Below are positions 26,011-34,928 of a stretch of 64,000 bases of DNA, in pieces. The notes beneath the pieces are model-generated. The model was not told the origin of the DNA. It ran no database searches and was given only the letters and a program-made list of their open reading frames with translations. The DNA comes from Clostridiales bacterium (GTDB lineage: Bacteria; Bacillota; Clostridia; Lachnospirales; Lachnospiraceae), in assembly GCA_018365455.1 (NCBI GenBank), contig JAGZJZ010000016.1:62001-126000 (forward strand), written 5' to 3'. A program made the translations under genes and the position numbers. How positions within the stretch are numbered: the stretch's first letter is position 1; each line of letters opens with the position of its first letter.

Positions 26011-27684
26011 ATGAAGAAGAAAGTGTTGTGTATGATATTGGGCATTACAATGACGGCGGCGCTTGCCGGCTGTTCCGGGAAAACGGATCATACGGATAGT
26101 ACCGGAAAAACAGAAACACAGGAAGAATCTCAGGCGGCTGAAAAGGCAGAACCCCTGGGAAAGTACAACGAGCCGGTCACCTTAACCGCGGTTAGATATC
26201 AGCCGGACGGAATGGAATTTGCAGAAGGAGAATCCATGGATAATAATGTGTGGTCCAGAGCCTACGCAGATGATTTGAATATAAAACTGGACTATCTCTG
26301 GACTACCCCACAGTCGCAATACGCACAAAAGTTAAATGCTTCCATAGTAACGGAGGTGCCGGATCTGATGTGGGTGGATGCAGGTCAGCTGAAACGCATG
26401 GTAGAGGATGATATGCTGGCTGATCTGACGGATGTCTATGATTCCTATAAATCAGATTTTACGGATAAAGTGCTCCATGATGACGGTGGAAGTGCAATGG
26501 AATCTGCAACCTTTGATGGAAAACTCTATGGGCTGCCCCATATCCAGTCGGGTTATGGATCTGCGGAGGTGCTCTGGATCCGTACAGACTGGCTAGAAAA
26601 ACTAAATCTGGAAGAACCCAAAAATATGGATGATGTATTGAAGATCGCAAGGGCATTTGCCAAGGAAGACCCGGATGGAAATGGGGAGAAAGATACTTAT
26701 GGACTGGCGGTAAACAAAGGAATAGTAGCAAAAAATAATCTTCCCTATGCAGTACTGGACGGATTTTTTAACGGTTATCATGCTTATCCTACTATCTGGA
26801 TCAAAGATGAGGAAGGGAAACTTGCCTATGGAGGCGTACAGCCTGAGATGAAAGAAGCGCTGGCAGAGCTTCAGGCATTATATAAAGAAGGCGTCATCGA
26901 TATGGAGTTCGGAGTAAAGGATGCTGCTAAAGTAAGCGAAGATGTGAACAGCGGAAAAACCGGTATGCTGTATGGTTATTTCTGGAACAGCGGAAACGGC
27001 TGGCTGCAGGATGGTGTAATAAATAATCCTGATGCAAAGTGGCAGGCATACCAGGTGATGTCTGTGGATGAAGAGCCGGCAAAAGTCATGGCGCCATTTG
27101 CAACAACTTACTATACGGTGGTAAGCAAAGAATGTAAGAACCCGGAAGCGGCAATAAAAATGTATAATCTGGTCTTGGAAAAGAACTTTGGGGAAACAGC
27201 AGAACCATCCGTTTATAATGTAGATAAGGATAATGTGGCGATTTTTAATTATGCATATACGTATGGAGAGCCGCCGATGAAAAATCTGGATGCCCAGAAA
27301 AAGGTAACGGCAGCACTTAAAAGCAAGGATACTTCTGAACTGAATGTAGAAGAAAAAGGCTATTACGACAATTGTGCCGGCTATCTGAATGGAGATATGA
27401 ATTCCTGGGGCAATTATATGATGTATGGTCCAGACAGCGGTCTTGCGGTTATTAACGAGTATGTGGCAAACGATAATGTCCTGGTAGATCAGTATTTTGG
27501 TGCACCCACGGATGGAATGGCTGAAAAAAATGCCACACTAGAGAAGCTGCAATTAGAAACCTTTTCAAAAATCATTACGGGAAATGCAGATATATCGGAA
27601 TTTGATAATTTTGTAAAGAATTGGGAGAACCTGGGAGGAAGCACCATTACGGAAGAAGTGAATGAATGGCTGGCAAACCGGTAA
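26011..27684 (+). CDS. Extracellular solute-binding lipoprotein, LplA type
   Basis: 557 aa. Signal MKKKVLCMILGITMTAALAGC gives lipidated Cys21, followed by a Thr/Glu-rich linker. The long binding domain (WSRAYADDLNIKLDYLW, VPDLMWVDAGQLKRMVEDDMLADLTDVYD, a DPDGNGEKDTYGLAVN loop of calcium-site type) is typical of LplA/YtcQ proteins. Start at ATG 26011 behind GGAGG; the upstream in-frame ATG 25981 would mask the signal peptide. It is the first gene of an operon with two permeases and a GH4 alpha-galactosidase, suggesting capture of melibiose/raffinose-type sugars. A weak TTGATT/TATATT promoter is possible near 25868-25898. Confidence 0.9.
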   Translation: MKKKVLCMILGITMTAALAGCSGKTDHTDSTGKTETQEESQAAEKAEPLGKYNEPVTLTAVRYQPDGMEFAEGESMDNNVWSRAYADDLNIKLDYLWTTPQSQYAQKLNASIVTEVPDLMWVDAGQLKRMVEDDMLADLTDVYDSYKSDFTDKVLHDDGGSAMESATFDGKLYGLPHIQSGYGSAEVLWIRTDWLEKLNLEEPKNMDDVLKIARAFAKEDPDGNGEKDTYGLAVNKGIVAKNNLPYAVLDGFFNGYHAYPTIWIKDEEGKLAYGGVQPEMKEALAELQALYKEGVIDMEFGVKDAAKVSEDVNSGKTGMLYGYFWNSGNGWLQDGVINNPDAKWQAYQVMSVDEEPAKVMAPFATTYYTVVSKECKNPEAAIKMYNLVLEKNFGETAEPSVYNVDKDNVAIFNYAYTYGEPPMKNLDAQKKVTAALKSKDTSELNVEEKGYYDNCAGYLNGDMNSWGNYMMYGPDSGLAVINEYVANDNVLVDQYFGAPTDGMAEKNATLEKLQLETFSKIITGNADISEFDNFVKNWENLGGSTITEEVNEWLANR

Positions 27685-27714
27685 AACCGGACAGATTTCT
27701 GGGAGGAATCTAAG

Positions 27715-28614
27715 ATGAAGAAATATAAATTGATGAAAGACCTGCCGCTGCATCTGATGATGCTTCCGGGAATGATTCTGGTAATGTTGTTCTGCTATAA
27801 ACCCATGATCGGAATTGTAATGGCTTTTCAGAATTTCTCACCCCGTAAGGGCATATTCGGTTCAAAATGGGTTGGACTTGATAATTTCAGGTATCTGGCA
27901 GATATACCGGATATTGATAAAGTAATATGGAACACCTTTTTTATCGCATTGTTAAAGCTGGTGCTGGGCGTTGTGATTCCGGTAATTGTTGCACTCATGT
28001 TAAACGAACTGCGCAAAAAGTTCTTAAAGAAAAGCATTCAGACCATCATTTATTTCCCTCATTTTTTATCCTGGGTTATTTTAAGCGGAATATTTATTGA
28101 TGTATTATCACCCTCTACGGGTATTTTAAATAACTTTTTAAACAGCATGGGCATAGATTCTATATTCTTTTTAGGAGATCCCAAATGGTTCCCGTATACC
28201 ATGGCAATTACTGAAACCTGGAAAGAATTTGGCTTTGGAACCATTGTATATCTGGCAGCCATTGTGGGAATTGATCCTACGCTGTATGAAGCTGCCGCTG
28301 TAGATGGTGCAGGAAGGTGGAGGCAGACTCTGGTGGTAACGCTGCCGGCTGTCATGCCCATAGCAACCCTGATGCTGATCTTGAATATGGGATCGGTACT
28401 CAATCTGAGTTTTGAACAGATTTACAATTTATACAGTCCCCAGGTTTATGCTACCGGAGATATTCTGGATACCCTGGTATATCGTCTTGGCATGCATGAT
28501 GCACAGTATGGAGTTGCTACTGCAGTTGGATTGTTTAAGTCACTTGTGTCTACCACACTTGTAATCTTGTCTTATAAACTAGCCAATAAAACCAGTGATT
28601 ACAGAATTTTTTAG
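27715..28614 (+). CDS. Sugar ABC transporter permease, LplB type
   Basis: 299 aa permease with the LplB/YteP opening (LPLHLMMLPGMILVMLFCYKPMIGIVMAFQNFSPRKGIFGSKWVGLDNF). It has about six helices and the EAA loop YEAAAVDGAGRWRQTLVVTLPAVMP near residue 195. The start ATG 27715 has GGAGG upstream, 30 bases after the binding-protein stop. It is expected to pair with the YtcP-type permease at 28630. No ATPase gene is present. Confidence 0.92.
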   Translation: MKKYKLMKDLPLHLMMLPGMILVMLFCYKPMIGIVMAFQNFSPRKGIFGSKWVGLDNFRYLADIPDIDKVIWNTFFIALLKLVLGVVIPVIVALMLNELRKKFLKKSIQTIIYFPHFLSWVILSGIFIDVLSPSTGILNNFLNSMGIDSIFFLGDPKWFPYTMAITETWKEFGFGTIVYLAAIVGIDPTLYEAAAVDGAGRWRQTLVVTLPAVMPIATLMLILNMGSVLNLSFEQIYNLYSPQVYATGDILDTLVYRLGMHDAQYGVATAVGLFKSLVSTTLVILSYKLANKTSDYRIF

Positions 28615-28629
28615 AGAGGAGATAAGAAC

Positions 28630-29511
28630 TTGAAAAAAGAATCAATTGGTAAAAAAATATTTAATATCTGCAATATGGTGATTCTTATCCTGTTGGCGCT
28701 GCTGTGTCTGCTGCCGCTGTTAAATATTCTGGCAATCTCCTTTAGCTCCAGTTCAGCCGCAGGAAGCGGCATGGTCAGCTTCCTGCCGGTGGACTTTAGC
28801 CTGAAATCTTATGAATTTGTCTTGCAAAAGTCAGAATTCTGGGTGGCATTCTGGGTGGCGATGAAAAGAGTTGTGGTGGCAGTACCTTTCAGCCTGCTGT
28901 TAACGATACTGATGGCATACCCCCTGTCCAAGTCGGACAATAAGTTCCGGGGAAGAAAAGTATATACCGGTATCCTGGTGTTCACCATGCTGTTCAGCGG
29001 AGGCTTGATTCCCTGGTATATGGCGATATCGGATCTGAAGCTCATTAACAGTTTCTGGGCGCTGGTGCTGCCCAATGCGGTATCTGCTTATAATACCATC
29101 ATTTTAATGAATTTCTTCCGCCAGCTTCCGGTTGAACTGGAGGAGGCGGCATCCATAGACGGTGCATCTCACTGGAGGATCTTATTTCAGATCGTGGTAC
29201 CGCTATCCAAGCCGGCGATTGCTACAATAGCACTATTCTGTATCGTAACCAACTGGAATTCCTGGTTTGACGGATTGCTTTTAATGAACAGTCCTTCCAG
29301 ATATCCGCTGCAGAGCTATTTGCAGACCGTCATTGTGAATCAGGATATGTCACTTATGAGTGCCAGTGATATCCTGACCATGGGAGAGGTTTCCAACCGA
29401 ACCCAGAAAGCAGCCCAGGCATTCGTAGCAGCCCTGCCCATACTGTGTGTCTATCCATTTCTGCAGAAGTATTTTACGGAAGGTCTTGTGGTAGGGAGTG
29501 TGAAGGGTTGA
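28630..29511 (+). CDS. Sugar ABC transporter permease, LplC/YtcP type
   Basis: 293 aa, beginning at a TTG codon (28630) seven bases after GAGGAGATAA. Typical YtcP features are LLCLLPLLNILAISFSSSSAAGSG, the LFSGGLIPWYMAISDLKLINSFWALVLP block, the EAA loop EEAASIDGASHWRILFQIVVPLSKP and the C-terminal FTEGLVVGSVKG. It forms the second half of the membrane channel with the product at 27715. The 157-base gap to the GH4 start has no clear terminator, so the glycosidase is probably in the same transcript. Confidence 0.92.
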   Translation: MKKESIGKKIFNICNMVILILLALLCLLPLLNILAISFSSSSAAGSGMVSFLPVDFSLKSYEFVLQKSEFWVAFWVAMKRVVVAVPFSLLLTILMAYPLSKSDNKFRGRKVYTGILVFTMLFSGGLIPWYMAISDLKLINSFWALVLPNAVSAYNTIILMNFFRQLPVELEEAASIDGASHWRILFQIVVPLSKPAIATIALFCIVTNWNSWFDGLLLMNSPSRYPLQSYLQTVIVNQDMSLMSASDILTMGEVSNRTQKAAQAFVAALPILCVYPFLQKYFTEGLVVGSVKG

Positions 29512-29668
29512 CTAATTACATGAATTATGAAGTATTAGTGATAAGTGATATAGAAACAGGAAATGTGAATGTCAATTAATGATGGAATTAAGAAGAACAA
29601 AAGATTATGAATTAGTCCAAAAGATAGTTCATTTTATAATATAGAAAATGACAAGGAGATATATAAAC

Positions 29669-30967
29669 ATGGTTAAAATCGTATTTATTGGAGCTGGAAG
29701 TATTATATTTGTTAAAAATCTGATAGGAGACTGTATGATGACGCCCTGCCTTCAAAACAGTGAATTTGCGCTTTTGGATATTGACAAAGAAAAACTGTAT
29801 CTGGCTGAAAAAATGCTGCAGAATCTGAATCAGAATGTAAATCAGGGCAGGGCGAAGGTAAAAGCCTATGACTCCCAGAGAGAGGCGCTGAAAGGAGCGG
29901 ATTTTGTAATCAATGCCATTCAGGTGGGAGGCTATGATCCCTGTGTGATCAATGATTTTGAGATTCCCCTTAAGTACGGCTTAAAACAGACCTACGCAGA
30001 TACCCTTGGTATCGGAGGAATCTTCCGTGGGCTGCGTACTATTCCCGTTATGAAAGGAATCACAGATGACATGGAAGAATGCTGCCCGGATGCACTATTA
30101 TTAAATTACACCAATCCCATGGCGATTGTGACCGGAGCAATGCAGAAAAATTCCTCCATAAAGGCAATCGGTCTGTGCCACAGCGTGCAGGTATGTGCAC
30201 ATGATCTTCTGAAAGGTCTGGGAATGGAAACCGATCAGGTGGAATATGAGATCGCCGGCATCAACCACCAGGCATGGCTGCTGGGAGTAAAGAGAAATGG
30301 CATGGATTTATACCCGGAAATGAAAGAGCGGGCAGGCAGAAGAACCGAGAAACACGATGATATGGTACGTTATGAGATTATGAAACGCTTTGGTTATTAT
30401 GTGACAGAGTCCACCCAGCACAGCGGGGAATACTTGCCTTACTTTATTAAGAAAAGTTATCCGGAATTAACAGAGCGCTTCGGACTTCATACGGATATGT
30501 ATAAGGAATGGGGGAAATCACAGGTTGCCTATTGGGAGACTGCGAAAAAGGAACTGGTTGATAACCATGAAGTCAATCACGAAAGAACGAAAGAATTTGC
30601 ATCTTACATATTGGAATCCATTATTACCGGAAAATTATATAAGATTGCAGCCAACGTTCAAAATGAGGGTTATATCAGTAATCTGCCGGATCACTGCTGC
30701 GTAGAAGTACCCTGCCTGGTAGACGGAACGGGAATTCATCCCTGCCATGTGGGAGGTCTTCCACCACAGTGTGCGGCACTGAATCTGACGAATATTAATG
30801 TGCAGAACCTGACCATTGAAGCAGCATTGACCGGTCGCAGGGAACACGTGTATCATGCGGCTATGCTAGATCCGCATACTGCTGCGGAGTTAAGCCTGGA
30901 TGATATCAGGGCGATGTGCGATGAGATGATAGAGGCAAACAGGATGTGGCTTCCGGATTTGGAGTGA
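29669..30967 (+). CDS. melA: GH4 family alpha-galactosidase, MelA type
   Basis: 432 aa NAD- and Mn-dependent glycosidase. An N-terminal dinucleotide-binding loop (FIGAGSIIFVKNLIGD) is followed by ADFVINAIQVGGYD, NYTNPMAI, GLCHSVQ with the metal-ligand Cys and GINHQAW with the metal-ligand His. These are GH4 hallmarks, and the overall pattern fits alpha-galactosidases better than 6-phospho-glycosidases, since the transporter is ABC, not PTS. It oxidises C3 transiently to cleave unphosphorylated alpha-galactosides in the cytoplasm. ATG 29669 has AAGGAGAT upstream; a longer start at 29648 is poorer. It ends at a strong terminator. Confidence 0.88.
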   Translation: MVKIVFIGAGSIIFVKNLIGDCMMTPCLQNSEFALLDIDKEKLYLAEKMLQNLNQNVNQGRAKVKAYDSQREALKGADFVINAIQVGGYDPCVINDFEIPLKYGLKQTYADTLGIGGIFRGLRTIPVMKGITDDMEECCPDALLLNYTNPMAIVTGAMQKNSSIKAIGLCHSVQVCAHDLLKGLGMETDQVEYEIAGINHQAWLLGVKRNGMDLYPEMKERAGRRTEKHDDMVRYEIMKRFGYYVTESTQHSGEYLPYFIKKSYPELTERFGLHTDMYKEWGKSQVAYWETAKKELVDNHEVNHERTKEFASYILESIITGKLYKIAANVQNEGYISNLPDHCCVEVPCLVDGTGIHPCHVGGLPPQCAALNLTNINVQNLTIEAALTGRREHVYHAAMLDPHTAAELSLDDIRAMCDEMIEANRMWLPDLE

Positions 30968-30981
30968 AGGGGATAGCATAG

Positions 30982-31053
30982 GCAGGACTAAATTGGCTTT
31001 CTGACAGATGATTTACGGTCTGGCATTTGAGGCTGATTTAGTCCTGCTTTTTT
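30982..31053 (+). terminator. Terminator of the galactoside operon
   Basis: Perfect 12-base arms GCAGGACTAAAT (30982-30993) and ATTTAGTCCTGC (31036-31047) followed by six T. The rest of the gap to 31260 holds a five-codon ORF with a good GGAGG (31079-31093) that looks like a gene rudiment, and nothing else I can support. Confidence 0.9.
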
Positions 31054-31260
31054 GTACGAAAAATTAGGAGGATTAGTTATGCACGAAAGTTAACCTGCCC
31101 AAAAGAGGTGGTCTTAAAATTGAAAGAATAAGTCCGCTTTTTTAAAGCAGTGCGATGCTTCAAAGTGTATATTGATAAGAGGTGAAAAACGGGAAAAAAT
31201 TTCATGAGATCAATAGAATCAGTGGGATTTTACGAAATATAAAAAACAGGGAGAAATACA

Positions 31261-32451
31261 ATGCATAATTGGAAATTAGCATGGCAGTATGTGCCAGTAC
31301 CTTACGAAGTAGAAATCGGTGTATTGGAAAATAAAACACAGAGATTCCTGATTCCAAACAATCTTTATGGAAATAAAGTAAAAGTAAAGTTTCACAATTA
31401 TTATGGAGCAGACATGATGGAGTTAGATCATGTGACGATAGGAAAAAAGAAAAAAGGGTCGGAGAGAATTACAGATATTTCTGTAATGACTTATCAGGAT
31501 AATATAAAGATTGAGGTGGCACCAGGGGATTCTTACTGGAGTGATGAGATTCCATTTGCGGTAACGCCGAAAGATGATCTTGTAGTGTCCTGTTATTTTA
31601 AAAAAGCTTTTTTGGTTCAAAGTGTGTGCTGCAACTGGTCAAAACAGACATGGATGAGTAGATTTTTGGATGGCGATTGCACAAAAGAGCAGAAGTTTGA
31701 AGGAAAGAACAGTGTAGAGACGTTTACGATTTTTAACTATGAAGAAAATAATGCAGATGCCGAGGCAGGAATCTGGGCAGTGGCGTTAGAAACAGAGGGT
31801 GACCGGGAAGCAGAGACGATTGCTTTTTTTGGAGACTCTATTACACACATGTCTTATTTTACAGATGCATTTATGAAAGCAGTACGGGAAAAAAGACCAG
31901 GGGAAGTGACAATATTAAATGGTGGGATTGGCGGGAATAGACTAGCTTATCATGCAGTGCAAGTTCCTGAAATACCAGGTGGAGGAAAATTGTTCGGGGA
32001 GAGAGCACGCGATCGTTTTGAGAGAGATGTGTATTCTAACACCTGTCCGGATATCGTATTTATTATGGAAGGTATCAATGATTGTACACATGGTTTTACC
32101 TTTCATAAAGAAAATGAAATTCCAACGCCGGAATTGCTGTGGGAAGCAATGCATACGCTGATTGTGAAGGGCCAAAAACATGGAAGTAAAGTTGTCATCA
32201 GTACGATCCTTCCATTTGGTTTTGTCGGTGAGAGTTATCGCGATGCAGCGGAAAAGATCCGTTGGGAAACAAATGAACTGATTCGTAAGAATCACAATCT
32301 GGCAGATGGGTTTATAGACTTGGATTTGCTTATGAGAGATGAAAAAAATCCCCACATGATGTGTGATGGAATGCACGTGGGAGACTGGATTCATCCAAAT
32401 AAAGCAGGTGGAATAAAAATTGCAGAGAAATTAGTGCAGGAGCTTTTATAA
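31261..32451 (+). CDS. SGNH/GDSL-type esterase
   Basis: 396 aa without signal peptide. The N-terminal ~175 residues form a beta-rich accessory domain; the C-terminal part is an SGNH hydrolase. Block I FFGDSITHMS supplies the Ser nucleophile, block II Gly is in GGIGGNRLAY, block III Asn in MEGINDC, and block V Asp/His in DWIHPNKAGG. Such enzymes remove acyl groups from sugars or lipids. First gene of the AT-rich block; it is followed after 33 bases by an alpha/beta hydrolase and then a second SGNH esterase, so this is a deacylation operon. GGGAGAAA precedes the ATG. Confidence 0.85.
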   Translation: MHNWKLAWQYVPVPYEVEIGVLENKTQRFLIPNNLYGNKVKVKFHNYYGADMMELDHVTIGKKKKGSERITDISVMTYQDNIKIEVAPGDSYWSDEIPFAVTPKDDLVVSCYFKKAFLVQSVCCNWSKQTWMSRFLDGDCTKEQKFEGKNSVETFTIFNYEENNADAEAGIWAVALETEGDREAETIAFFGDSITHMSYFTDAFMKAVREKRPGEVTILNGGIGGNRLAYHAVQVPEIPGGGKLFGERARDRFERDVYSNTCPDIVFIMEGINDCTHGFTFHKENEIPTPELLWEAMHTLIVKGQKHGSKVVISTILPFGFVGESYRDAAEKIRWETNELIRKNHNLADGFIDLDLLMRDEKNPHMMCDGMHVGDWIHPNKAGGIKIAEKLVQELL

Positions 32452-32484
32452 AAGCGGCGGGTCACGAAAACGAGGAGAATGTCT

Positions 32485-33444
32485 ATGAAAGAGCATAAGA
32501 ATATATCATTGCTGGAGCAGGCAGTAAAAGAACATGCTTTTATCCGAAATATATCAAGACACAGAAATGTGGATGGATTATTGGATTATGACGGTAATTT
32601 AAGAATATGGAATAAAGGTATGGAGCCTTTTGAAAAAATGAAACTCTGGGAGGTAACACCTGGATTTGATGACAGAGATCCAAGACAGGAAGAACCTTGT
32701 CTTATCTTTGTGCCAGTGGAAGAAAAAGAGGTAAAAGATACTATTATCGTCTGCCATGGCGGCGGCTTTCGCTGGCGAACGGGATGTGAAGGTCCAAATG
32801 TGGCTCTTGAATTTCATAAAAGAGGTTACAATACAGCAATTTTAAGTTATCGTATAGATCCATACAGCCGTATGGACTGCTTAAAAGATCTGCAGAGAGC
32901 AATTCGTTTACTTCGTTCTAAAAAAGAGGAACTTCATATTTCGAACCGTATCATTGTTATGGGATTTTCAGCAGGTGGAATGCTTTGTGCCAATAGTGCT
33001 ACACATTTTGATGAAGGTAAAGAAAATGATGAGGATTTTGTGGAGAGATTTTCTTCCAGACCAGATGCAGCAGTTATTGCTTATGGTGCAATGACAGGTG
33101 TGTCTTTCCCACTGCCATTTGGCATGGAACCGGATTTTGAACATGACATGATGGGAAAAAGCAAAGAAGAGAGATATTATCTGGCACCGGAAAAAAACGT
33201 AACACCACAGACACCGCCAATGTTCATCTGGCAGACATTGAGTGACGATGGAAGATTTGGCATGTGTCTTGCAAAGGAATTGCAGGATGCAGGGGTGCCT
33301 TACGAACTTCATATAATGGAAGGCGGAGTACATGGACTGGGCATTGCTGATGGAGAGAACGATCTGGCTGTGAAGGCACCGCATATCCGCCACTGGGTAG
33401 AGCTTTGTGATGAATGGTTAGAAATTCATAAGTATTGCAGATGA
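32485..33444 (+). CDS. Alpha/beta hydrolase esterase (HGGG type)
   Basis: 319 aa cytoplasmic esterase. The oxyanion-hole motif CHGGGFRWRTG, nucleophile elbow GFSAGG and C-terminal Asp/His candidates (TLSDDGRFG, GGVHGLG) fit the acetyl-esterase/HSL-like group that includes acetyl-xylan and sugar esterases. A loop GMEPDFEHDMMGKSKEER is an extra lid-like segment. ATG 32485 is preferred because CGAGGAGA is 6-8 bases away; ATG 32479 is too close. It lies between two SGNH esterases on the same strand. Substrate unknown; acylated sugar is the contextual guess. Confidence 0.85.
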   Translation: MKEHKNISLLEQAVKEHAFIRNISRHRNVDGLLDYDGNLRIWNKGMEPFEKMKLWEVTPGFDDRDPRQEEPCLIFVPVEEKEVKDTIIVCHGGGFRWRTGCEGPNVALEFHKRGYNTAILSYRIDPYSRMDCLKDLQRAIRLLRSKKEELHISNRIIVMGFSAGGMLCANSATHFDEGKENDEDFVERFSSRPDAAVIAYGAMTGVSFPLPFGMEPDFEHDMMGKSKEERYYLAPEKNVTPQTPPMFIWQTLSDDGRFGMCLAKELQDAGVPYELHIMEGGVHGLGIADGENDLAVKAPHIRHWVELCDEWLEIHKYCR

Positions 33445-33505
33445 ACTGATAAAGCAGCTTCTAAAGAAATAAAGTAGAGACGGATAAATAAGGAGAGTAC
33501 AAAAA

Positions 33506-34621
33506 TTGAAAATGGAGCAAATAAAAGAGTATCTGCCAAAAATAAAATTACACGGAAGAACAATTTATGACGAAAAAAGCGAGGCACTTTTTTTCAATTG
33601 GACAAGTGCCGGAATGGAATTTACATTCTGTGGAACTTCACTTCAGGCAGAATTTGTTGCTGAACCAGGTACGGAAATGGAAGGATTACCTTGGGATGAG
33701 AGTGCGCCAAGAAGAGAAACCTGGCCTTGGGTGGCAGTATTTTTGGATGGAGAAAAGGAACCGGCAGACAAGTTTGTAATTGGCAGAAAAAAACAGATAA
33801 AGACAATTTTTGCAAGCGGTAAAGAAGAAAAACATGTGATTCGTATTGTGAAACTTACGGAGAATTACAAAACATTTGCCGGAATAATGGGATTTTACAT
33901 GGATGGACATATTTTAGATAAGGAATGGGGGAAAAGACCTGCAATCGAATTTATCGGAGATTCGATTACCTGTGGATTTGGAAACGAAGCTCAGGAAAAA
34001 GACAGATTGTTTTTTTCAGAAGATGAAAATGGCTGGATGAGTTATGGGTCCATTGCAGCAAGAATGATGGATATGGACTGGAACATGGTTAGTATGTCTG
34101 GAATCTGCACAGAAGTAAGAACTGGAATGCCAATGGATTATGGAATGAAAGATTTATATTTATATACGGATCGCATCTGGCAGGAAAAAGTAAAAAAAGA
34201 GACAGACCTAGCAAAGTGGGATTTTAAGGCAAATCCAAAAGATTATGTAGTCATAAATCTGGGAACAAATGATGCAACAGGTATTATTTTAACAGAGGAT
34301 CAGGATTCTGAATTAAGGAATTTCTGCAAAGGATATAAAGAGTTTTTAAAGATGGTACGCGCCTGTAATGGACCAGATACTCATATTATATGTGCAATTG
34401 GTAGCATGGACTACTATTTGTATTACGATATCGTTAAGATCGTTGAGGAATACAAGGAAGAAACAAAGGATGGAAAAATCAGCAGCCTGCGTTTGAAAAA
34501 AATGAGTGTCTTAGACCCGGTTGGAGCCTGCGGACATCCAAATGTGGTAACTGATAAGAAAATGGCAGTAGAACTTGTAGAAGAGATAAAAAGACTTCAG
34601 CTTAGGAAGGATACAGTATGA
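33506..34621 (+). CDS. SGNH esterase with CE2-like N-terminal domain
   Basis: 371 aa, no signal peptide. Residues ~1-140 form a beta-sandwich-like domain (FNWTSAGMEFTFCGTSLQAEF, MGFYMDGHIL), followed by an SGNH domain: FIGDSITCGFGN with Ser, MSGICTEVRT, INLGTNDATG with Asn, and a C-terminal DPVGACGHPN with His. The order resembles carbohydrate esterase family 2 (acetyl-sugar esterases). Start taken as TTG 33506, 8 bases from AGGAGAG; ATG 33512 is 14 bases away. It ends the deacylation operon before a terminator at 34696. Confidence 0.85.
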   Translation: MKMEQIKEYLPKIKLHGRTIYDEKSEALFFNWTSAGMEFTFCGTSLQAEFVAEPGTEMEGLPWDESAPRRETWPWVAVFLDGEKEPADKFVIGRKKQIKTIFASGKEEKHVIRIVKLTENYKTFAGIMGFYMDGHILDKEWGKRPAIEFIGDSITCGFGNEAQEKDRLFFSEDENGWMSYGSIAARMMDMDWNMVSMSGICTEVRTGMPMDYGMKDLYLYTDRIWQEKVKKETDLAKWDFKANPKDYVVINLGTNDATGIILTEDQDSELRNFCKGYKEFLKMVRACNGPDTHIICAIGSMDYYLYYDIVKIVEEYKEETKDGKISSLRLKKMSVLDPVGACGHPNVVTDKKMAVELVEEIKRLQLRKDTV

Positions 34622-34695
34622 TCGAAAAAAGGTCAGATGAACCATTTGTCTCTTGGTGGAGAAATGACGATAAGTGAGATAAGCATTGAAAGAAT

Positions 34696-34719
34696 GAGAA
34701 CTTTAAGGTTCTCTTTTTT
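34696..34719 (+). terminator. Terminator after the esterase operon
   Basis: GAGAACTT/AAGGTTCTC hairpin (34696-34713) followed by six T. The rest of the 307-base gap (34622-34928) is AT-rich and contains an extended -10 TGTTATAAT (TATAAT at 34882-34887), likely the kinase promoter; no gene is evident. Confidence 0.8.
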
Positions 34720-34928
34720 GTTTCCAGAAAAATAGTATTGCAATATTGTGGTATGACATAATATTATGTAAGGGTCTTTCTTTTTATTAGTCAGATTTAA
34801 AATTTTAGAATTATGCACAAAATATACCATATTTTAAAAACAATATCCGGTTTTTAAAAATGAAAGGGTATGGATTCATGTTATAATAAAGAATAAAACT
34901 TTAACATTATGTAAAATGGAGACAAAAG

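Noticed and set aside
31079..31093. Leader peptide of an attenuator before the esterase operon
   Set aside because: The four-codon ORF has no repeated regulatory codons and no alternative hairpins could be identified; treated as a rudiment instead.
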